From Eutrema japonicum (lineage: Eukaryota; Streptophyta; Magnoliopsida; Brassicales; Brassicaceae), in assembly GCA_030161315.1 (NCBI GenBank), contig BSQW01000013.1, positions 40,747,851-40,811,850 on the forward strand: a stretch of 64,000 bases of DNA, written 5' to 3'. The position numbers and the translations under genes are program-made. The notes beneath the pieces were generated by a model. That model was not told the DNA's origin and did no database searches. It worked only from the letters and a program-made list of their open reading frames with translations. This document shows, piece by piece, positions 9,773 through 21,973 of the stretch (the first letter of the stretch is position 1; each line of letters begins with the position of its first letter).

Positions 9773-10940
9773 GCACACGCGGAGACGGGACGGGTTTGCT
9801 ACGAAGCGTCTCCCGCGCGCCGGTCGGCCTGGGGTTCACGGACCCCCGTCGTCCGATCCGCCTTAGCCACCAGCCCGCGAGGGCCGCAAACTCCCGGGAC
9901 TTCGGCCTAAGACTTCGCAACATGTACCTCGGCCCAGGGAGCCGTCGGTTCCATCCCGAGCCTGGCTATTACCTAACAGCCTGAAAAACAACAAAGCAGC
10001 GTCATAAGTAATCTAGAATTACTTAGTGAGCCCGGGATCTCTACCATGCAACCTAGCATGACCAAACAACCATGCAAGCAAGCCTAACAACTTAACATGC
10101 ATAAACTACGCAACCTAGCTCAATCTTAACGATTATGCAAAACTAGCATACTAACACGCAGCGGAACTAACAACCTATCAATCAAGTTTCACGCATTAAT
10201 TCCCGTAAATAAAATACGCAAGCAATAAACAAAACACATAATTTAAATAACTCAAATTAAACCCTAATCATGTACTGCCTCACATGACCGAAAATTACTC
10301 ACAGAAATCCTAGTCACTCCAAGTAACTAGACTCAAACGTAGCATACTAATACCGACAATTCCTCATGGCACATGGCGATTCCTGATTTCCCTTAGGCAA
10401 TGTCTCTCCTGCCATTAGACACAAAGTCTAAAATGGCTGCATTCCTGTTAGTCCTCCCCAGACCCTTGGGTACTAGCCAGTTCGAACAATGGGAAAATCA
10501 AGACATCACCCTCACGTTAGTTAATTATGCAATAACCTCTAGTTAACTGCATACCCTTAACTAACCGTCTTCACAACATAAAGAGTAAACAACTATCCTA
10601 CCACAATAATAATACTCGAGATATTTAACCAAACAATACTTAGCAAGCATAAATTTAACCAAGCAATACTAAGTAAGCATAAATTTAACCACGCATAAAT
10701 TTATGAACCTCTAATAAAATTTAAACAACCCTTAATTTAATCATGTGCTGCCTCACATGACCGGAACTTACTCACCTTGATTCAGTTGAAAGCTTGGATA
10801 TGATCTTGCATCGGCCCTTCCCACATACTGCCCACACCTGGCTTAAGCGTTCGGAAACTAAACACCACGGTTCTAGAGATAGGTTTTCTAGTTATTTTTG
10901 AAAAGGGAAATGGTGTGAAGTTTACAAATGGACTAAGGTC

Positions 10941-10950
10941 CTATTTATAG
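10941..10950 (-). promoter_or_regulatory. TATA box in D' LTR 1
   Basis: The sense strand reads CTATAAATAG, a classical plant TATA box, ~690 bp downstream of the LTR start and ~240 bp downstream of the GGATAAG repeats. Confidence 0.6.
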
Positions 10951-11189
10951 CATTTTAGGTAAGCACGAGGTGGCCCCGGAGTAACACCAGCATGACATAT
11001 GTCTTGTGACTAAGCTTATGCGTACGGCGACACATGCCCTCAACAATGACTAAGCTTATTCACCTCGCGACACAAGATTCCTTTCATGCACGGTGACACC
11101 TCCTACTTGCATGCATGGAAACACCTCATGCTTGCATGCTAAAATTAATCCTTTGGCCGACACCTCGTACTTACCTTGGTCTTATTCAC

Positions 11190-11262
11190 AAAAATCAAGC
11201 TTATCCACAACTTATGCTTATCCACAACTCGTTCTTATCCGTAGCCGCAATTGTTGACTTTT
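11190..11262 (-). promoter_or_regulatory. GGATAAG (I-box-like) repeats upstream of TATA
   Basis: The + strand shows CTTATCC three times (and CTTATTC once) at about 15-20 bp spacing. In sense these are GGATAAG motifs, the core of plant I-box/MYB-type sites. Same arrangement in all D and D' LTRs here. Confidence 0.5.
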
Positions 11263-12006
11263 CTCGGTCCTATCCAAAAGCGGTTACCTAATACACGGTT
11301 GTGGCCGTACCTGGTCCACATAAATTACCCGAGTCCTTTCAAGCCCATTTCTTACCGCATGTCCGCCGGTATCCACCGTAAAGGTTCTTTCGGTAAAACT
11401 AGAGTTCTGAGCCCTTAGCCTAATTTTTCGCGGACAATTCCCTTAATGCGCCTCGACAAGACTTTTACCTTTTTGACCCTTAGACTACCGGGTTGGGCCC
11501 CACTGTTCAATTACACGATCCGTCGGTAACAACCCTCTCGGCCTTCCCCCGGTACTTCTAGGCCAAATTGGTTTCCGTCTCGGCCAAATCCCTTGGCCGA
11601 TTTCTGGCCGAGTCCTGGGGCATTACATTATACCCCCCCCTTAAAAAGAATTCGTCCCGAATTCTCTTGGCTACCTTGCCTAGGCTCTCCGAGGTCTCAT
11701 TCTAGATCCAGTCTTCAACCTTCCGGCCTACTCAGACATCGGTCCATGGTTCGAAATACTCTATGGCATTATCCTTTGGTTTAAGTTCTTCATACTTCCT
11801 TGTTCAAGTACTTCCTATTCTCTGCGGTTTCACGAACTACCTACTTAAGCTACCTTGGGTGCTAGTACGTGGGCGCTCTTGAGACATTCCCTAAATCAAT
11901 CCAGCCTTAGCTTTCAACACAAACATAAACAAGTTATTTTATTTATCAACAGACAGTACAAGTTTTAAACATTCGGTTATGCATACCTAACATAACCCGA
12001 CAAGTT

Positions 12007-12018
12007 TGGTATCAGAGC
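12007..12018 (+). promoter_or_regulatory. Primer binding site, initiator tRNA-Met
   Basis: TGGTATCAGAGC, complementary to the 3' end of plant initiator tRNA-Met. Confidence 0.85.
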
Positions 12019-12164
12019 ATGGTTCATGATCATGCTTATAGAACATACGCTTTTTCAAACGTTTTATCGAGTCAAAAATGGTCGCAAAAAGGCAATTAGG
12101 TTAAACTGGTCGTCCAATGCTATGAGGTAGATGTGTTTAGGATTTACCCTGTTTTCGATGCAGT

Positions 12165-13570
12165 ATGTCAGGACAAGGAGAAAGTGGAGGCCGGTCGTGG
12201 GGATTGCTGCCTGGTTATGATAACGAGAACATTAGGTGTTCAGATGATGTTAATTCGGACCGATCGGCTACTGCGAGGGAAGCAGAGCAAGGAGCGACAA
12301 GATTAGACTTGTCTCTCTCGATGGGATCCTTGGCCGGAAGGCGAGGTAATGAAATAAGGCAGGAAGAGTGTCAATTGCGAGAGCCTGGTGAAGTCTCACC
12401 AGCAAGATCGATGACTATTTCTGAGGAACATGATAGTCCAGATTATGCACCACAATAGCCGAGGACTACATCTCGAGATATGGAAGGATCACAGGAGGAT
12501 TGGAATCCTCGACATATGTATCCAAGGCGAAACCTACCAAGAGTTGTACTGGAACAGCAACCAGGGCCAACAATACAGGAGGCTGACCAGATGATGAGAT
12601 TACTCTTTGATATGATGGAACAAATGAAGCAACAGCAACAGGTTGTAGCTAACGTACAGTTGGGATCAACTCCACCTCCAGATTTCGTGAAGATGGTTAT
12701 GATGATAAAGAATATGGGCACAGCAAAGTTTCACGGGAGTGCAAACCCATATGAAGCAGATGCTTGGCTCCAGAACAGGGAAAGGAATTTTGCCGCAACT
12801 CGATGCCCGGATAGTTACAAGAAGGAGATCTATGTTCACTACTTAGAGAAGGACGCTCTAAGTTGGTGGGAAAATGTGGAGAGGAAGTTCTTTGAAGTAC
12901 CTACGTGGTTAGATTTTCGTCAAGAGTTTAAGAGAAAATATTTTCCACCAGAGGAAAGAGATCGCCTAGAGAACCAGTTTCTAGCCTTGAATCAAGGAGG
13001 GAAAAGCGTTCAAGCCTATGAATCTGAGTTTGAACGACTAAGGAAGTACACCAACTTTGGACAAGGAGATGAACTTATCGTGATCCGAAAGTTTCTTCGA
13101 GGACTACGAGCGCAAATTCGTAGTCGACTTCAAGTGGTTGAGTTTCGAAACTATTATGAGATGGTAGAAAGAGCTGTGAATGTGGAAGAAGGACTAAGGG
13201 ATGAAAAAAAATGGAAGCGGGTAGTGCAGAATTAAGTCAACTACGGAAACAGAAACAATTTGGTGGGCAAGGACAGCCCAGGAATCGGTCAAGGGTCAAG
13301 GGAATCGAGAGGATGAAAAGAAGGGAGGAAAAAAGGAGTCGGAGTCTTTGTGTTTCACATGTAACCAACCTGGACACTTTGCGCAGAATTATCTAAGTGG
13401 GTTGCCATCAAAACGACCGCAGGCACATCCGAATGTTACATGCTTTACATGCCGGGAGAAAGGGCATTATGCGAATGAGTGTCCGACTAAAGATCTCAAA
13501 AACCAGGAAAGACCAGGCAAGGCAGTCAGTCACCCACCACCGAGTCGTCCAGCTTTTGAGTCCGCGTCTA
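12165..13570 (+). pseudogene. gag: gag of family D chromovirus (D1)
   Basis: Starts MSGQGESGGRSWGLLPGY. A capsid region (Retrotrans_gag type) includes DALSWWENVERKFFEVPTW, KRKYFPPEERDRLENQF and FLRGLRAQIRSRLQVVEF. It is followed by two CCHC knuckles, CFTCNQPGHFAQNY (last Cys changed to Tyr) and the intact CFTCREKGHYANEC. Defects: TAG at about 12456 where D3 has GAG, and a frameshift at an A8 run near 13205 with further shifts before the knuckles. The frame is cut by B1 at 13570. D3 (49138-50621) is a close copy. Confidence 0.8.
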
Positions 13571-14897
13571 TGATATTCCCATATTTTACCTCTTTTTAGC
13601 ATGAATTCTTGTTATTATTTTGTGTCTCATGCATGTGTCTTCCATAGTTTTTATAGCATTTTGGTCTTTATTAGAGTATTAGGTGTTTGCATTAGGTCCT
13701 AGTGAGTTTTGCATGCATTTGGAGTGTTTTAGGTGTCTTGGAGACAATTGATGATGTTTGGAGTATTTGTGCATAAGAGGAATGCAAAGACCATCCGAGA
13801 CGGCGGAAATATGTAGCTGGACGAAGGCCCTCCGATATGAATCAGCCTTGGCGACCTTCATGAATGTTGTAGAGGGGTGTGTTAGCTGTCCAGGGGAGGT
13901 TGAACCAGGCGATTTGGATAACGCGGTTTTACTGAAGTCGCCTCTACCTAACCGAGAAACCGAAAGACTTGTACTAGCCAAGACATCTACATCGACCCCA
14001 CAGGTCGATGCAACAGCTGGATGCAACATCAGGCCATTAACATCGACCCAGCCCCTTCTTACATCGACCTGTTACCTCGATGCTTCACCTCAGGACAGCT
14101 ACATCGACTCCACAGGTCGATGCAACTGATCGATGCTACATCTCTCGCCTGAAGTGTCTCAAAGATGTGGCTAGACGGGGACCTTACAATCCGATTCAGC
14201 TTCAACGTCCTTAATATAAGTTGTAGAGGAGTGAATCCGCTTTACATAGGTGTATCAATCGGGTTATTTGGACGTGTGGATAGGGAGATAAGACGGATTA
14301 ACTGAAGACGTATCAAAGAATTAACCTGGTCAAAACCCAGTTTGTTACGGGTTGACCCGGTCCGACCCAAACTTCTTTAAATAGTGAAAAAACTAATTTT
14401 TAGATCCAAGTTTTCTTCTTTCTATTGTTGGGTTTTATCCCAAACTCTTCTTATGATTTTGATAGGGATTTTGATTGTTTTTCATACAAATGTCACTCTA
14501 GAGAAGATTTCTTCACCCTTATCTTTATAAAAATGCATCTTCTTTATCTTTATTTCTTCTTCTTTTATGTTCTTCATATTTAGGCCTTGGGCCCCTTTTT
14601 GTTGGATCTTAGATTTAGCTTGATTTAGATGATTTAGATGATTTGATGATTGATTCTTGATGCTTATGTTCTTAATCCTTGCATTCCTTTCTTGTTTGGT
14701 GTTCCTAATGCTAGATCTAGCTTGAGAAAGTAGATCTAGATCATAAGGCATTTCATGCACACCAAATGTTTGATGAAATGCCTTTATGAACTATTCAAGA
14801 GATTTATGTTCCTAGCCTAAGGGATTAGTTGTTTAGGGTGTATTTTGGTTGATCTTGTTTATATTCTTAATGCTTGCTAATCATTAATCCACAAATG
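13571..14897 (+). repeat. Family B LTR copy B1 (truncated)
   Basis: Starts TGATATTCCC immediately after the target GTCTA in D1 gag. Shares long blocks with B3 (antisense, 30002-31332), for example GGTGTTTGCATT and the GTAGCTGGACGAAGGCCC block, which is duplicated in degenerate form near 14160-14240. It breaks at about 14897. No coding sequence; contains a TCGATG hairpin array (13983-14146). Confidence 0.7.
13983..14146 (+). repeat. TCGA hairpin array in family B LTR
   Basis: Several CATCGACC...GGTCGATG pairs with 4-9 nt loops, for example ACATCGACC CCACA GGTCGATGC and ACATCGACT CCACA GGTCGATGC. Same principle as the family A cassettes but with a different flank sequence. Confidence 0.7.
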
Positions 14898-14917
14898 AGG
14901 TGAGTAATCATTAATCA

Positions 14918-15358
14918 AGGTGAGTAAGTTCCGGTCATGTGAGGCAGCACATGATTAGGATTTAAATTAAGGGTTGTTTAAATTTTATTAGAGGTTCATA
15001 AATTTATGCGTGGTTAAATTTATGCTTGCTTAGTATTGCTTGGTTAAATTTATGCTTGCTTAGTATTGTTTGGTTAAATATCTCGAGTATTATTATCGTG
15101 GTAGGATAGTTGTTTACTCGTTATGTTGTGAAGACGGTTAGTTAAGGATATGCAGTTAACTAGAGGTTATTGCATAATTAACTAACGTGAGGGTGATGTC
15201 TTGATTGTCCCATTGTTCGAACTGGCTAGTACCCAGTCGAACTTGCACGACGGTGTAGTAAAGGGTCCGGGGAGGACTAACAGGAATGTAGCCATTTTAG
15301 ACTTTGTGTCTAAAGGCAGGAGAGACATTGCCTAAGGGAAATCAGGAATCGCCATGTG
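14918..15358 (+). repeat. D' LTR fragment
   Basis: Sense-oriented piece matching the antisense LTR part at 10380-10775 (GTAAGTTCCGGTCATGTGAG, ACACCGTCGTGCA-type blocks). Cut on the right by the family A LTR at 15359. Confidence 0.7.
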
Positions 15359-16505
15359 TGAAATATCATGGTTTTTACCCCGTTTAAGTCATGATATAAG
15401 TCCGTTTTATAGAGTATTTCTACTATTTTGTAGTGGTTTAGAGTCTTTTACAGGTTTTAGCACGTTTGGAGCATAATTGGAGATATTAGAGATTTCTGGA
15501 GAATTTTGGAGATAAACAGACGTTCGTGTAGCTGAGTACCCGATTTAAAGCCACGGTATCGATCGATACTGACTAGTATCGGTCGATACTCACTACAGTA
15601 GACACGAGTCGCGACTTAAATGAAGAATTGAGGAATTGCAAAATAGCCCAGAAGTCTTTAATTACAATAAGCCTCAGAACGTGTTTTAGCATTATAATTA
15701 GGTTTTTCAGCCACTTTGATGGAATGTATTATTTCTACGCTTGATTTTACTTTGATTTTTGGAAAGACAACTCTGAACTCCTGTTTCTTATTGATTTCTT
15801 TGATTATCTATTCAATCATGTTGTTTTCATTCTCCATGTCTGAGTAGATCCACTTTAGGTTCAGGGTTCTCATAAGGGTTTTCTCTAAAAGCTAGGTTAA
15901 TTAGTTGATTAGGATTCACCATCTGAATTAGTTCTTCACCTTAGGTTGTGTTCAAAGCTTGTTCTGGATTAGCTACCTAGAATTTAGATCTTAGGATAAT
16001 TGATTAGGCACGAGAGTGCGATTAATTACCTGATAGAACTTAGGGTGAGCACAATAACCATTCGCAAAGAGATTTTGTTTAGTTGTTTTGTGAACAAATC
16101 AAATTTGAACTAAAAGCTGGTTTAGGCTTTAGGATTCGCAAAGAGATTTGGAATTCTAGGATTTAAACTTAGATAGCTCTCGCAGCGAGAGTTGGTTAGC
16201 TATACTTCAGTGATTTGAGTTCAAGGACCGCGCTAAATCTGAATCATGTTAGTTAGTTCATCTGCATTCATTGATTTCCTGAGAAATACCCTGAACCTAT
16301 CTTTTTCCCAATCGAATTACAACTTGTTTAATTTATGCATTGCTTTCAATTACATCTTTTGGTTTAGCTTAATTCGAATCTATTTAATCTATTTTGTGAT
16401 ATTCTGAGTCCTTGTGTTTGACCCCTACATATACTGCAACAACTGCTTTAGTACTTATAGGGTATTAATTTGAGCATATCAAATTTGGCGTCGTTGCCGG
16501 GGACA
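15359..16505 (+). repeat. Family A LTR with PBS, joined to inverted A3 interior
   Basis: LTR 15359-16481 (TGAAATATCATGG...GCATATCA) followed by a PBS at 16486-16503 with one change (TGGCGTCGTTGCCGGGGA). Immediately after GGGGACAATG the sequence becomes antisense PPT2, so the expected leader and gag are replaced by an inverted 3' region. Confidence 0.8.
15556..15589 (+). repeat. LTR palindrome cassette
   Basis: GTATCGATCGATAC and GTATCGGTCGATAC, 20 bp apart, identical in type to 531-564. Confidence 0.85.
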
Positions 16506-17861
16506 ATGTTTCCCCCAGACTTAGCCTTTGCTTGCCCTCAAGCAAAACAGAAAACTAAACCAGAGAAAGAGGTTTGAAAACATAGAGACTCACCTGTTCT
16601 TGAAACATTGCAATGACCATTCTTCTTAGTGCCCCACGGATCACATAACCAGTTCCAAATCTAATCACTATGTACTTCTCCGTAGACATTCGCGGCTTCC
16701 CAGATTACACACATTATTTCACAGCATCGTTCAATCAAGCCTTCCTCGTCAGTTTCAACGTTGTGCTTAATACCAAGAACCTTCTAGATTCTTTCCCATA
16801 CAATATCATGATAAGGAACCACCCTTTTTCACACTTTCTAGTATTATTTCTCTCCCCCAGACTTATTTCTTATTATATTATCTCATATGCTTATTAGGGT
16901 TCGAGACGCGAGTATTGATGGTGTTTGTCAACGAATCCCCGGTTCTTCCCTTAAAAAGTAATCAAAGGTGTAGGCGAATAATGGTATCACATGAAATTTT
17001 CCTAACCTCGCTTCCACCTTTGTGTGATCATTTCCTCTAAAGTAGAATAATGGGATCGCTGGAAATTTTCCTAACCCTCTACTTAGAAGAAAATTATTTC
17101 ATCTTTCAATGCATCTTATTGACTTGTAACAGGGAGAGAAATACACTTATTTTAAACACGTGGGTTCCTTTGTCATATACGAATGATGAATCAAGCTCTA
17201 TGGAAATCAGTCACATCGATGAAGTGCAAAAATTTAGCTCAGACTTTAAGGAACTCTGCTGGAAACATGAGTGTCTTCTAGTTAACTGGTCAGCGTTTGG
17301 ATTTTTCATTAGTCGATCTAGAACCGATTCTGTAACAATGGTCACTTAGAAACAAGGTCAGATCAATAGATTCAAGAAAAATATCACAGTCTCCAACAGA
17401 TTTTGACTCAATAAAACAACGAATGACTCAAAAACGACTGACTCTAAGAAAAACAAAAACAATGTCAGCGACTACCTCCCCCAGACTTGAATAACACTGT
17501 CCCCAGTGTTATCTAGCCTAAGGTTGGTGAAAGAAAACAAATGAACCAAGTGGATTTTGAAAATCGCTAATCTTACCTGTGAAGGTGATGAGTGTCGATC
17601 GATACAGACTGGTATCGATCGACACCAGTCGTATGTCGACACACATATTTCAAATCAATGGTATCGAGTTGCTTAACCCAGGGAAAGTGATCCAAAGTGT
17701 TAGAAATTATCACTGTTAGGAACACTCAAAAACAAGTTAATAGCAACAAGATAATCAAGCACAAATCCATGTGTTCAAATGCAAAAATAAAGCTGACATA
17801 GGTTCAAAAGAAACGAAAAATAAATAAATAAAAAAAACGTGAAAATAGAAGATGACTAATC
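16506..17861 (-). other. A3 3' noncoding region
   Basis: Antisense PPT2 (about 16510-16524), the conserved ~960 bp block, PPT1 (about 17475-17490), the AACACTG/CAGTGTT repeat, the cassette at 17592-17625, then ~235 bp of A-rich sequence up to the second-frame stop. No gene. Confidence 0.7.
17592..17625. repeat. Palindrome cassette with compensating change (A3)
   Basis: GTGTCGATCGATAC and GTATCGATCGACAC: the outer GTG faces CAC, so the arms are exact reverse complements although both differ from the consensus. Confidence 0.85.
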
Positions 17862-18087
17862 CTATGTCGCCTCGGAATTGCCATCAGCATCAGGATCAAC
17901 CGGAGTCTGCGAGGTTCCAGGCTGAGACGAAGGAGCAGCGTCCGTGTCAGTCATGCAGCGGCAGCGAGAAATAGCAGTCCAGATGCTTCTCATACTCTCT
18001 ATCATCACCTTCTTAAAGGCAGCTGGCTCCATCGGAAGTTCCGAAGGAGAAGGAAATGATGGCGCAAGGATAGAAAAAGTCGCTGAT
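17862..18087 (-). pseudogene. A3 second frame, C-terminal piece
   Basis: Reads ATFSILAPSFPSP, then a block around MEPAAFKKVMIESMRSIWTA and an acidic end GNSEAT, aligned with A1 at about 2370-2600. It shows that the TAG at about 2415 in A1 is secondary (TCG here). Separated from the preceding piece by A4. Confidence 0.75.
18083..18087. repeat. Left target site duplication of A4
   Basis: CTGAT, paired with CTGCT at 24379-24383. Removing A4 and one copy restores the second-frame alignment with A1 in phase. Confidence 0.8.
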
Positions 18088-18966
18088 TGATATATCATAG
18101 TTTTTATCCCGTTTAAGCCATGGTATAAGTTCGTTTTATATAGTCTTTCTACTATTTTGTAGGGGTTTAGAGTTTTTTACAGGCTTTAGCACGTTTGGAG
18201 CATAATGTGAGATATTAGAGCTTTCTGGAGCATTTTGGAGCAAAGCAGGCGTTCATGTAGCTGAGTACCTTAATTGTTTTGATGATTTATTCAAACATGT
18301 TTATTAATTGTTTCAATTTCCATATCTGAGTAGATCTCTTGTTAGGTTTAGGATTCACATAAGGGATTTCTTTGAATGCCAGGTTGATTAGTTGATTAGG
18401 ATTCACCATCTGAATTAGTTCTTCGCCATAGGTTGTCTGCAAAGCTAATTCTGGATTGATCACATAGAACTTATATCTTAGGATAATTGATTAGGCACGA
18501 GAGTGCGATTAATTACCTGATCGAACCTAAGATGAGCAAAATAACTATTCGCAAAGAGATTTGGTTTAGTTGTTTTGTGAACAAATCAAACTTGAACTAA
18601 AAGCTAGTTTAGACTTTAGGAGTCGCAAAGAGATTTGGAATTCTAGGATTTAGACTTAGATAATTCTTGCAACGAGAGTTGGTTAATTATATCTTAGTGA
18701 TTTGAGTTCAAGAACCGCGCTAAATCTGAATCCTGACTAGTTAGTTTACCTGCATTCATTGATTTCCTGAGAAATACCCTGAACCTATCTTTCTCCAATT
18801 GAATTTACAACCGTTTTAATTTACGTTCTTTTTTCAATATCATTGATCGCTTAGCTTAATTCTCATCTTTATAATCTACTGTGTGTCTCTGTGAGTCCTT
18901 GTGTTCGACCCCTACTTTACTGCAACCACTGCTTAGTACTTTTAGGGTATTAATTTGAACATATCA
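18088..18966 (+). repeat. A4 5' LTR with internal deletion (879 bp)
   Basis: Begins TGATATATCATAG and ends GAACATATCA. Near 18270 it jumps from GCTGAGTACC to the ATTTATTCAAACATG block, losing ~275 bp that include the LTR cassette. Position 23226-24378 gives the intact version. Confidence 0.85.
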
Positions 18967-18970
18967 AATT

Positions 18971-18988
18971 TGGGGCCGTTGCCGGGGA
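18971..18988 (+). promoter_or_regulatory. Primer binding site, tRNA-Asp type (one change)
   Basis: TGGGGCCGTTGCCGGGGA, one base different from the perfect tRNA-Asp complement at 8601-8618. Confidence 0.8.
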
Positions 18989-19037
18989 CTCAATTCGCCA
19001 TTAGATTTTAGTCTGAGAATTTCGACTAAATTCGTCG

Positions 19038-19125
19038 GTATCGGTCGATACTATCTAGTGTCGGTCGATACTCGCCGTTTTCTTTTTGTGAATATCGATC
19101 GACACCACCCAGTGTCGGTCGATAC
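19038..19125 (+). repeat. Two leader palindrome cassettes (A4)
   Basis: 19038/19058: GTATCGGTCGATAC with GTGTCGGTCGATAC, fully pairable using G-U wobbles. 19092/19112: ATATCGATCGACAC with GTGTCGGTCGATAC, where GACAC faces GTGTC. Confidence 0.85.
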
Positions 19126-19173
19126 TCATCGTATTACTGATTACTTACGTTCTTGACTTTTGTTTTCAGGTGT

Positions 19174-21929
19174 ATGCCTAATCGTGAAACCAGAGGGAGC
19201 AAGAAAACTCAGCTAGTTGAAATGTCATTGGAGAAACTAGAACTTTTGGAACGCACAAACATAAAAGCAAAGAAGCCAGCAGAGATGACCAACAATCAAT
19301 TAGAGTTGGTTCGAGATGAGGCTGGTGCTTACAGAGACCAAGAGGGTCGTTTGTGCAATGCGCAGGGACAACGACTGGATGGAGAGGGGAACATCATTCC
19401 ACCTGCTCCTGTTGTGGCTGGGAATTCGAATGCAGGGAATGCTGTGGTTAATCGTGGAAGAACGATTGGTGAGTGTAACAGACCCGATCCGTTCTATGTG
19501 AATCGATCAGCGATTCGTCCTCCTGCTTTTCAGAGGAACGACTTTGAGCTGAAACCTGCATACTACACTCTTGTGGGTCAGCACCCTTTTCATGGTCTTT
19601 CCAATGAACATCCCATGGATCATATTGAGAGGTTCGAGGACTTGGTCACTAGCATCAATATCAATGGAGTGTCCTATGACTACCTCTTCTGCAAGCTCTT
19701 CCCATACTCACTTGGTGGAGATGCAACTTACTGGCTGAAGCAGTTACCTCCTGGATCACTGACTACATGGGAACAAACCAAGATTGCTTTCCTGAACAAC
19801 TTCTATGATGATGCACGATCAGAGGATCTGAGGAACAAGATCTCCCAGTTTTCTCAAGGACATACTGAGGCGTTCAAGGCTGCTTGGACGAGATTCAAAT
19901 CGTATCAGAGAGATTGTCCACATCACGGATACTTTGATGTTCATTTTATGGAGTTCTTCTTCAGAGGACTTGATTGGAGGTATCAGATGACCTTGGATGC
20001 TTCGAGCAATGGAAACTTCAACACCAGATATCCTGAAGATGCTTATGTGTTAATTAAGAACTTGGCGTCTAGCAATAGCACCAAGAATGATGATTTTGAG
20101 CGCAAGAGGCAAGCTGGTAGTATGGACGGTATACAAATCGCTGATGTTCATGCCAAGTTGGATTCTATGCACAGTTTCCTGATGGGCAAGACAACGAAAG
20201 ATGCGCACTTTGCTGAAGATGTTGAGGTTTTCAATGAGGATGAAGCAGAGGATGTTAACTACATTGGTGGTTCTGGTTTTCAAGGTCAGAGAAATCAATT
20301 CAACAACAACAGAAACTTCAACAACAACTCTCAGCAAGGAGGTTCGAATCTGTTTGGCCAGAAACCATCTCAGAGCAGTGGGTACACCAAGAACTATGGT
20401 AACTCATTTAATCAACATGTCCCTGCTAAGCTTCCAAACAGCAAGATCGAGTTTAAGTTTGAACAGTTAGTTCAAGGACAGCAGCAGCTCACAGTGAACC
20501 TCAATGGAAAGATAGATGATGTGTACAATGATCTGAGTGGAAGGATCGATGCCCTCAATACTCATCAGAAGATGCTGGAAACGCAAGTAGCTCAGACTGC
20601 AGCAGCTGTCTAGGGAAAGACGGCTCAGGCATAGAATGAATACGTAAATGCCATCACCTTACGTCGTGCAGGAAATCTCGAAAACCCTCTAGAAGGTGAT
20701 TCCGAACCTGATTTGCATGTATCGACCGACACCATTGCAAGTATCGATCGATACCGACCTGAAGAAACGACACATGAGCTCTGTGTCGATCGACAACAAC
20801 CTAGTATCGGTCGACACCAATCGCAAGCCGAGCCAGAGACTGTGAAGAAACCGGAAGTGATTGAGGAACGTGTCTACAAGCCTAAGATACCGTATCCGAG
20901 ACCACCTAGACATCTCAGGGACCCCATTTCTCCAAAGCAGTTTCTTGGCTTTGAGAAGATGGTACGAAAGATTCCCCACACACTGACTTTTGAAGAAGCT
21001 CTAGAGTACCCCCTCTATTGAGTCACTTCCTAGATTGCAGAGAAACTGAGGAAGAAATTAAGGCACTCTTCACCAAGTCCAGAAATACACCATCTCCGAT
21101 GAAGAAGTTGATTAAGAGGGAAGACCCAGGGATATTCTCAGTTTCATGCTCTATCTCTGGAGTTGAATTCAAAGAGTCTCTCGTTGACTCAGGGGCTAGC
21201 TTCAATGTCATGTCAAGGGCAATTGCAAAAAGATTGGGAGCTGATATTCGACCGCCCAAGTCATCTATCACATTCGCGAATTGTTCCACCTCACTTCCAT
21301 ATGGTACAATCCCTGATTTGCTGGTTAACGTAGGAGATTGTCTGGTTCCTTCTGATTTTCAGGTTGTGGAGATGAGTGCATAATCTCGTACGCAGTTGAT
21401 TCTTGGAAGACCGTTTATGGCTACTGTTGGTGCCATTATGGACACACCCAGCAAGCAAATCTCATTCTCATACATTGACAAGGAGGTGTACTACAAAGCC
21501 ATCCCTACTAGAGGAACTCCCACACATATCTCCTGCATCACCATTGTTACAGGAGAGACGTTGGTAGTTGATCTTCTGGAAGAGCCTCCTGACGAGCCAA
21601 CTGTCATAAACCTTCTAGATAATCCTTTTGTCATCACTAAGAAAGACGTCAAAACAGCTAAAGCAAATAAGAAGGTGAAGAGCAAAGGAGTGAAAGGTGC
21701 TCTTTCTATGACTTTAATCCCTCAGCAGTGTGATGGGGATTCAATTGAATACAAGGTGAAGTGCAAAGGAACCTCAAAACCATTCTCTAAGGCTAGAGTC
21801 ATTCTTACTTCGGAGCAGAAAGAGAAAGGAAAAGAGGTTATAGAGAGCATGTTGAATAGTACTCTGAGTCTGCAAGTATCTAGCTGTGGAACTTGCATGG
21901 GAGTAAGCTCTCAACCTCGCTCCTACTGA
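19174..21929 (+). pseudogene. gag: gag-protease polyprotein (A4), multiple stops
   Basis: ATG 19174 (MPNRETRGSKKTQ) follows a splice-acceptor-like TTTTGTTTTCAG. Capsid-like region: PAYYTLVGQHPFHGL, PMDHIERFEDLVTSI, FCKLFPYSLGGDATYWLKQL, TRYPEDAYVLIKNL. An Asn/Gln-rich stretch follows (about residues 370-420), then a coiled-coil-like segment and a linker with cassette peptides. The retropepsin-like domain has catalytic ESLVDSGASFNVM and C-terminal LILGRPFMATVGAI. The tail ends SSCGTCMG. Defects: TAG at about 20611 and 20632, a shift or stop near 21020, TAA near 21380. There is no zinc knuckle and no RT. A5 carries the best-preserved version. Confidence 0.8.
20719..20817 (+). repeat. Palindrome cassettes in A4 gag-protease linker
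   Basis: Pairs 20719/20741 and 20783/20804, 22 and 21 bp apart, translated in frame as VSTDT, SIDRY, CVDRQ-type peptides. Confidence 0.85.
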
Positions 21930-21973
21930 TCACCTGAGCCAAATTCAAGCTACTGACTTAAAACAAGCGCTTG

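Larger units (their letters stand above)
9773..12002 (-). mobile_element. D' gypsy element 1: LTR plus short 3' interior
   Basis: Antisense. LTR 9773-11627 (its 3' end cut off by A2) begins, on the minus strand, TGTAATGCCCCAGG, with a C-rich antisense PPT at 11628-11642. Interior 11628-12002 matches 31826-32190 and 56342-56725. The LTR contains a TATA box and GGATAAG repeats. No coding sequence. It joins a plus-strand D1 PBS at about 12003 through the shared bases ACAAGTT. Confidence 0.75.
12003..13570 (+). mobile_element. Family D chromovirus copy D1 (PBS and gag only)
   Basis: Begins with an initiator-Met PBS (12007-12018), a short leader and gag, and is cut at 13570 by the B1 LTR. The sister copy D3 reads on through GTCTA into AAGAGG, so B1 inserted after GTCTA. 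The 5' LTR proper is missing. Confidence 0.75.

Noticed and set aside
14482..14760. Lys/Asn-rich 92-residue minus-strand frame
   Set aside because: Lies in the AT-rich part of the family B LTR and is not conserved in B2 or B3.
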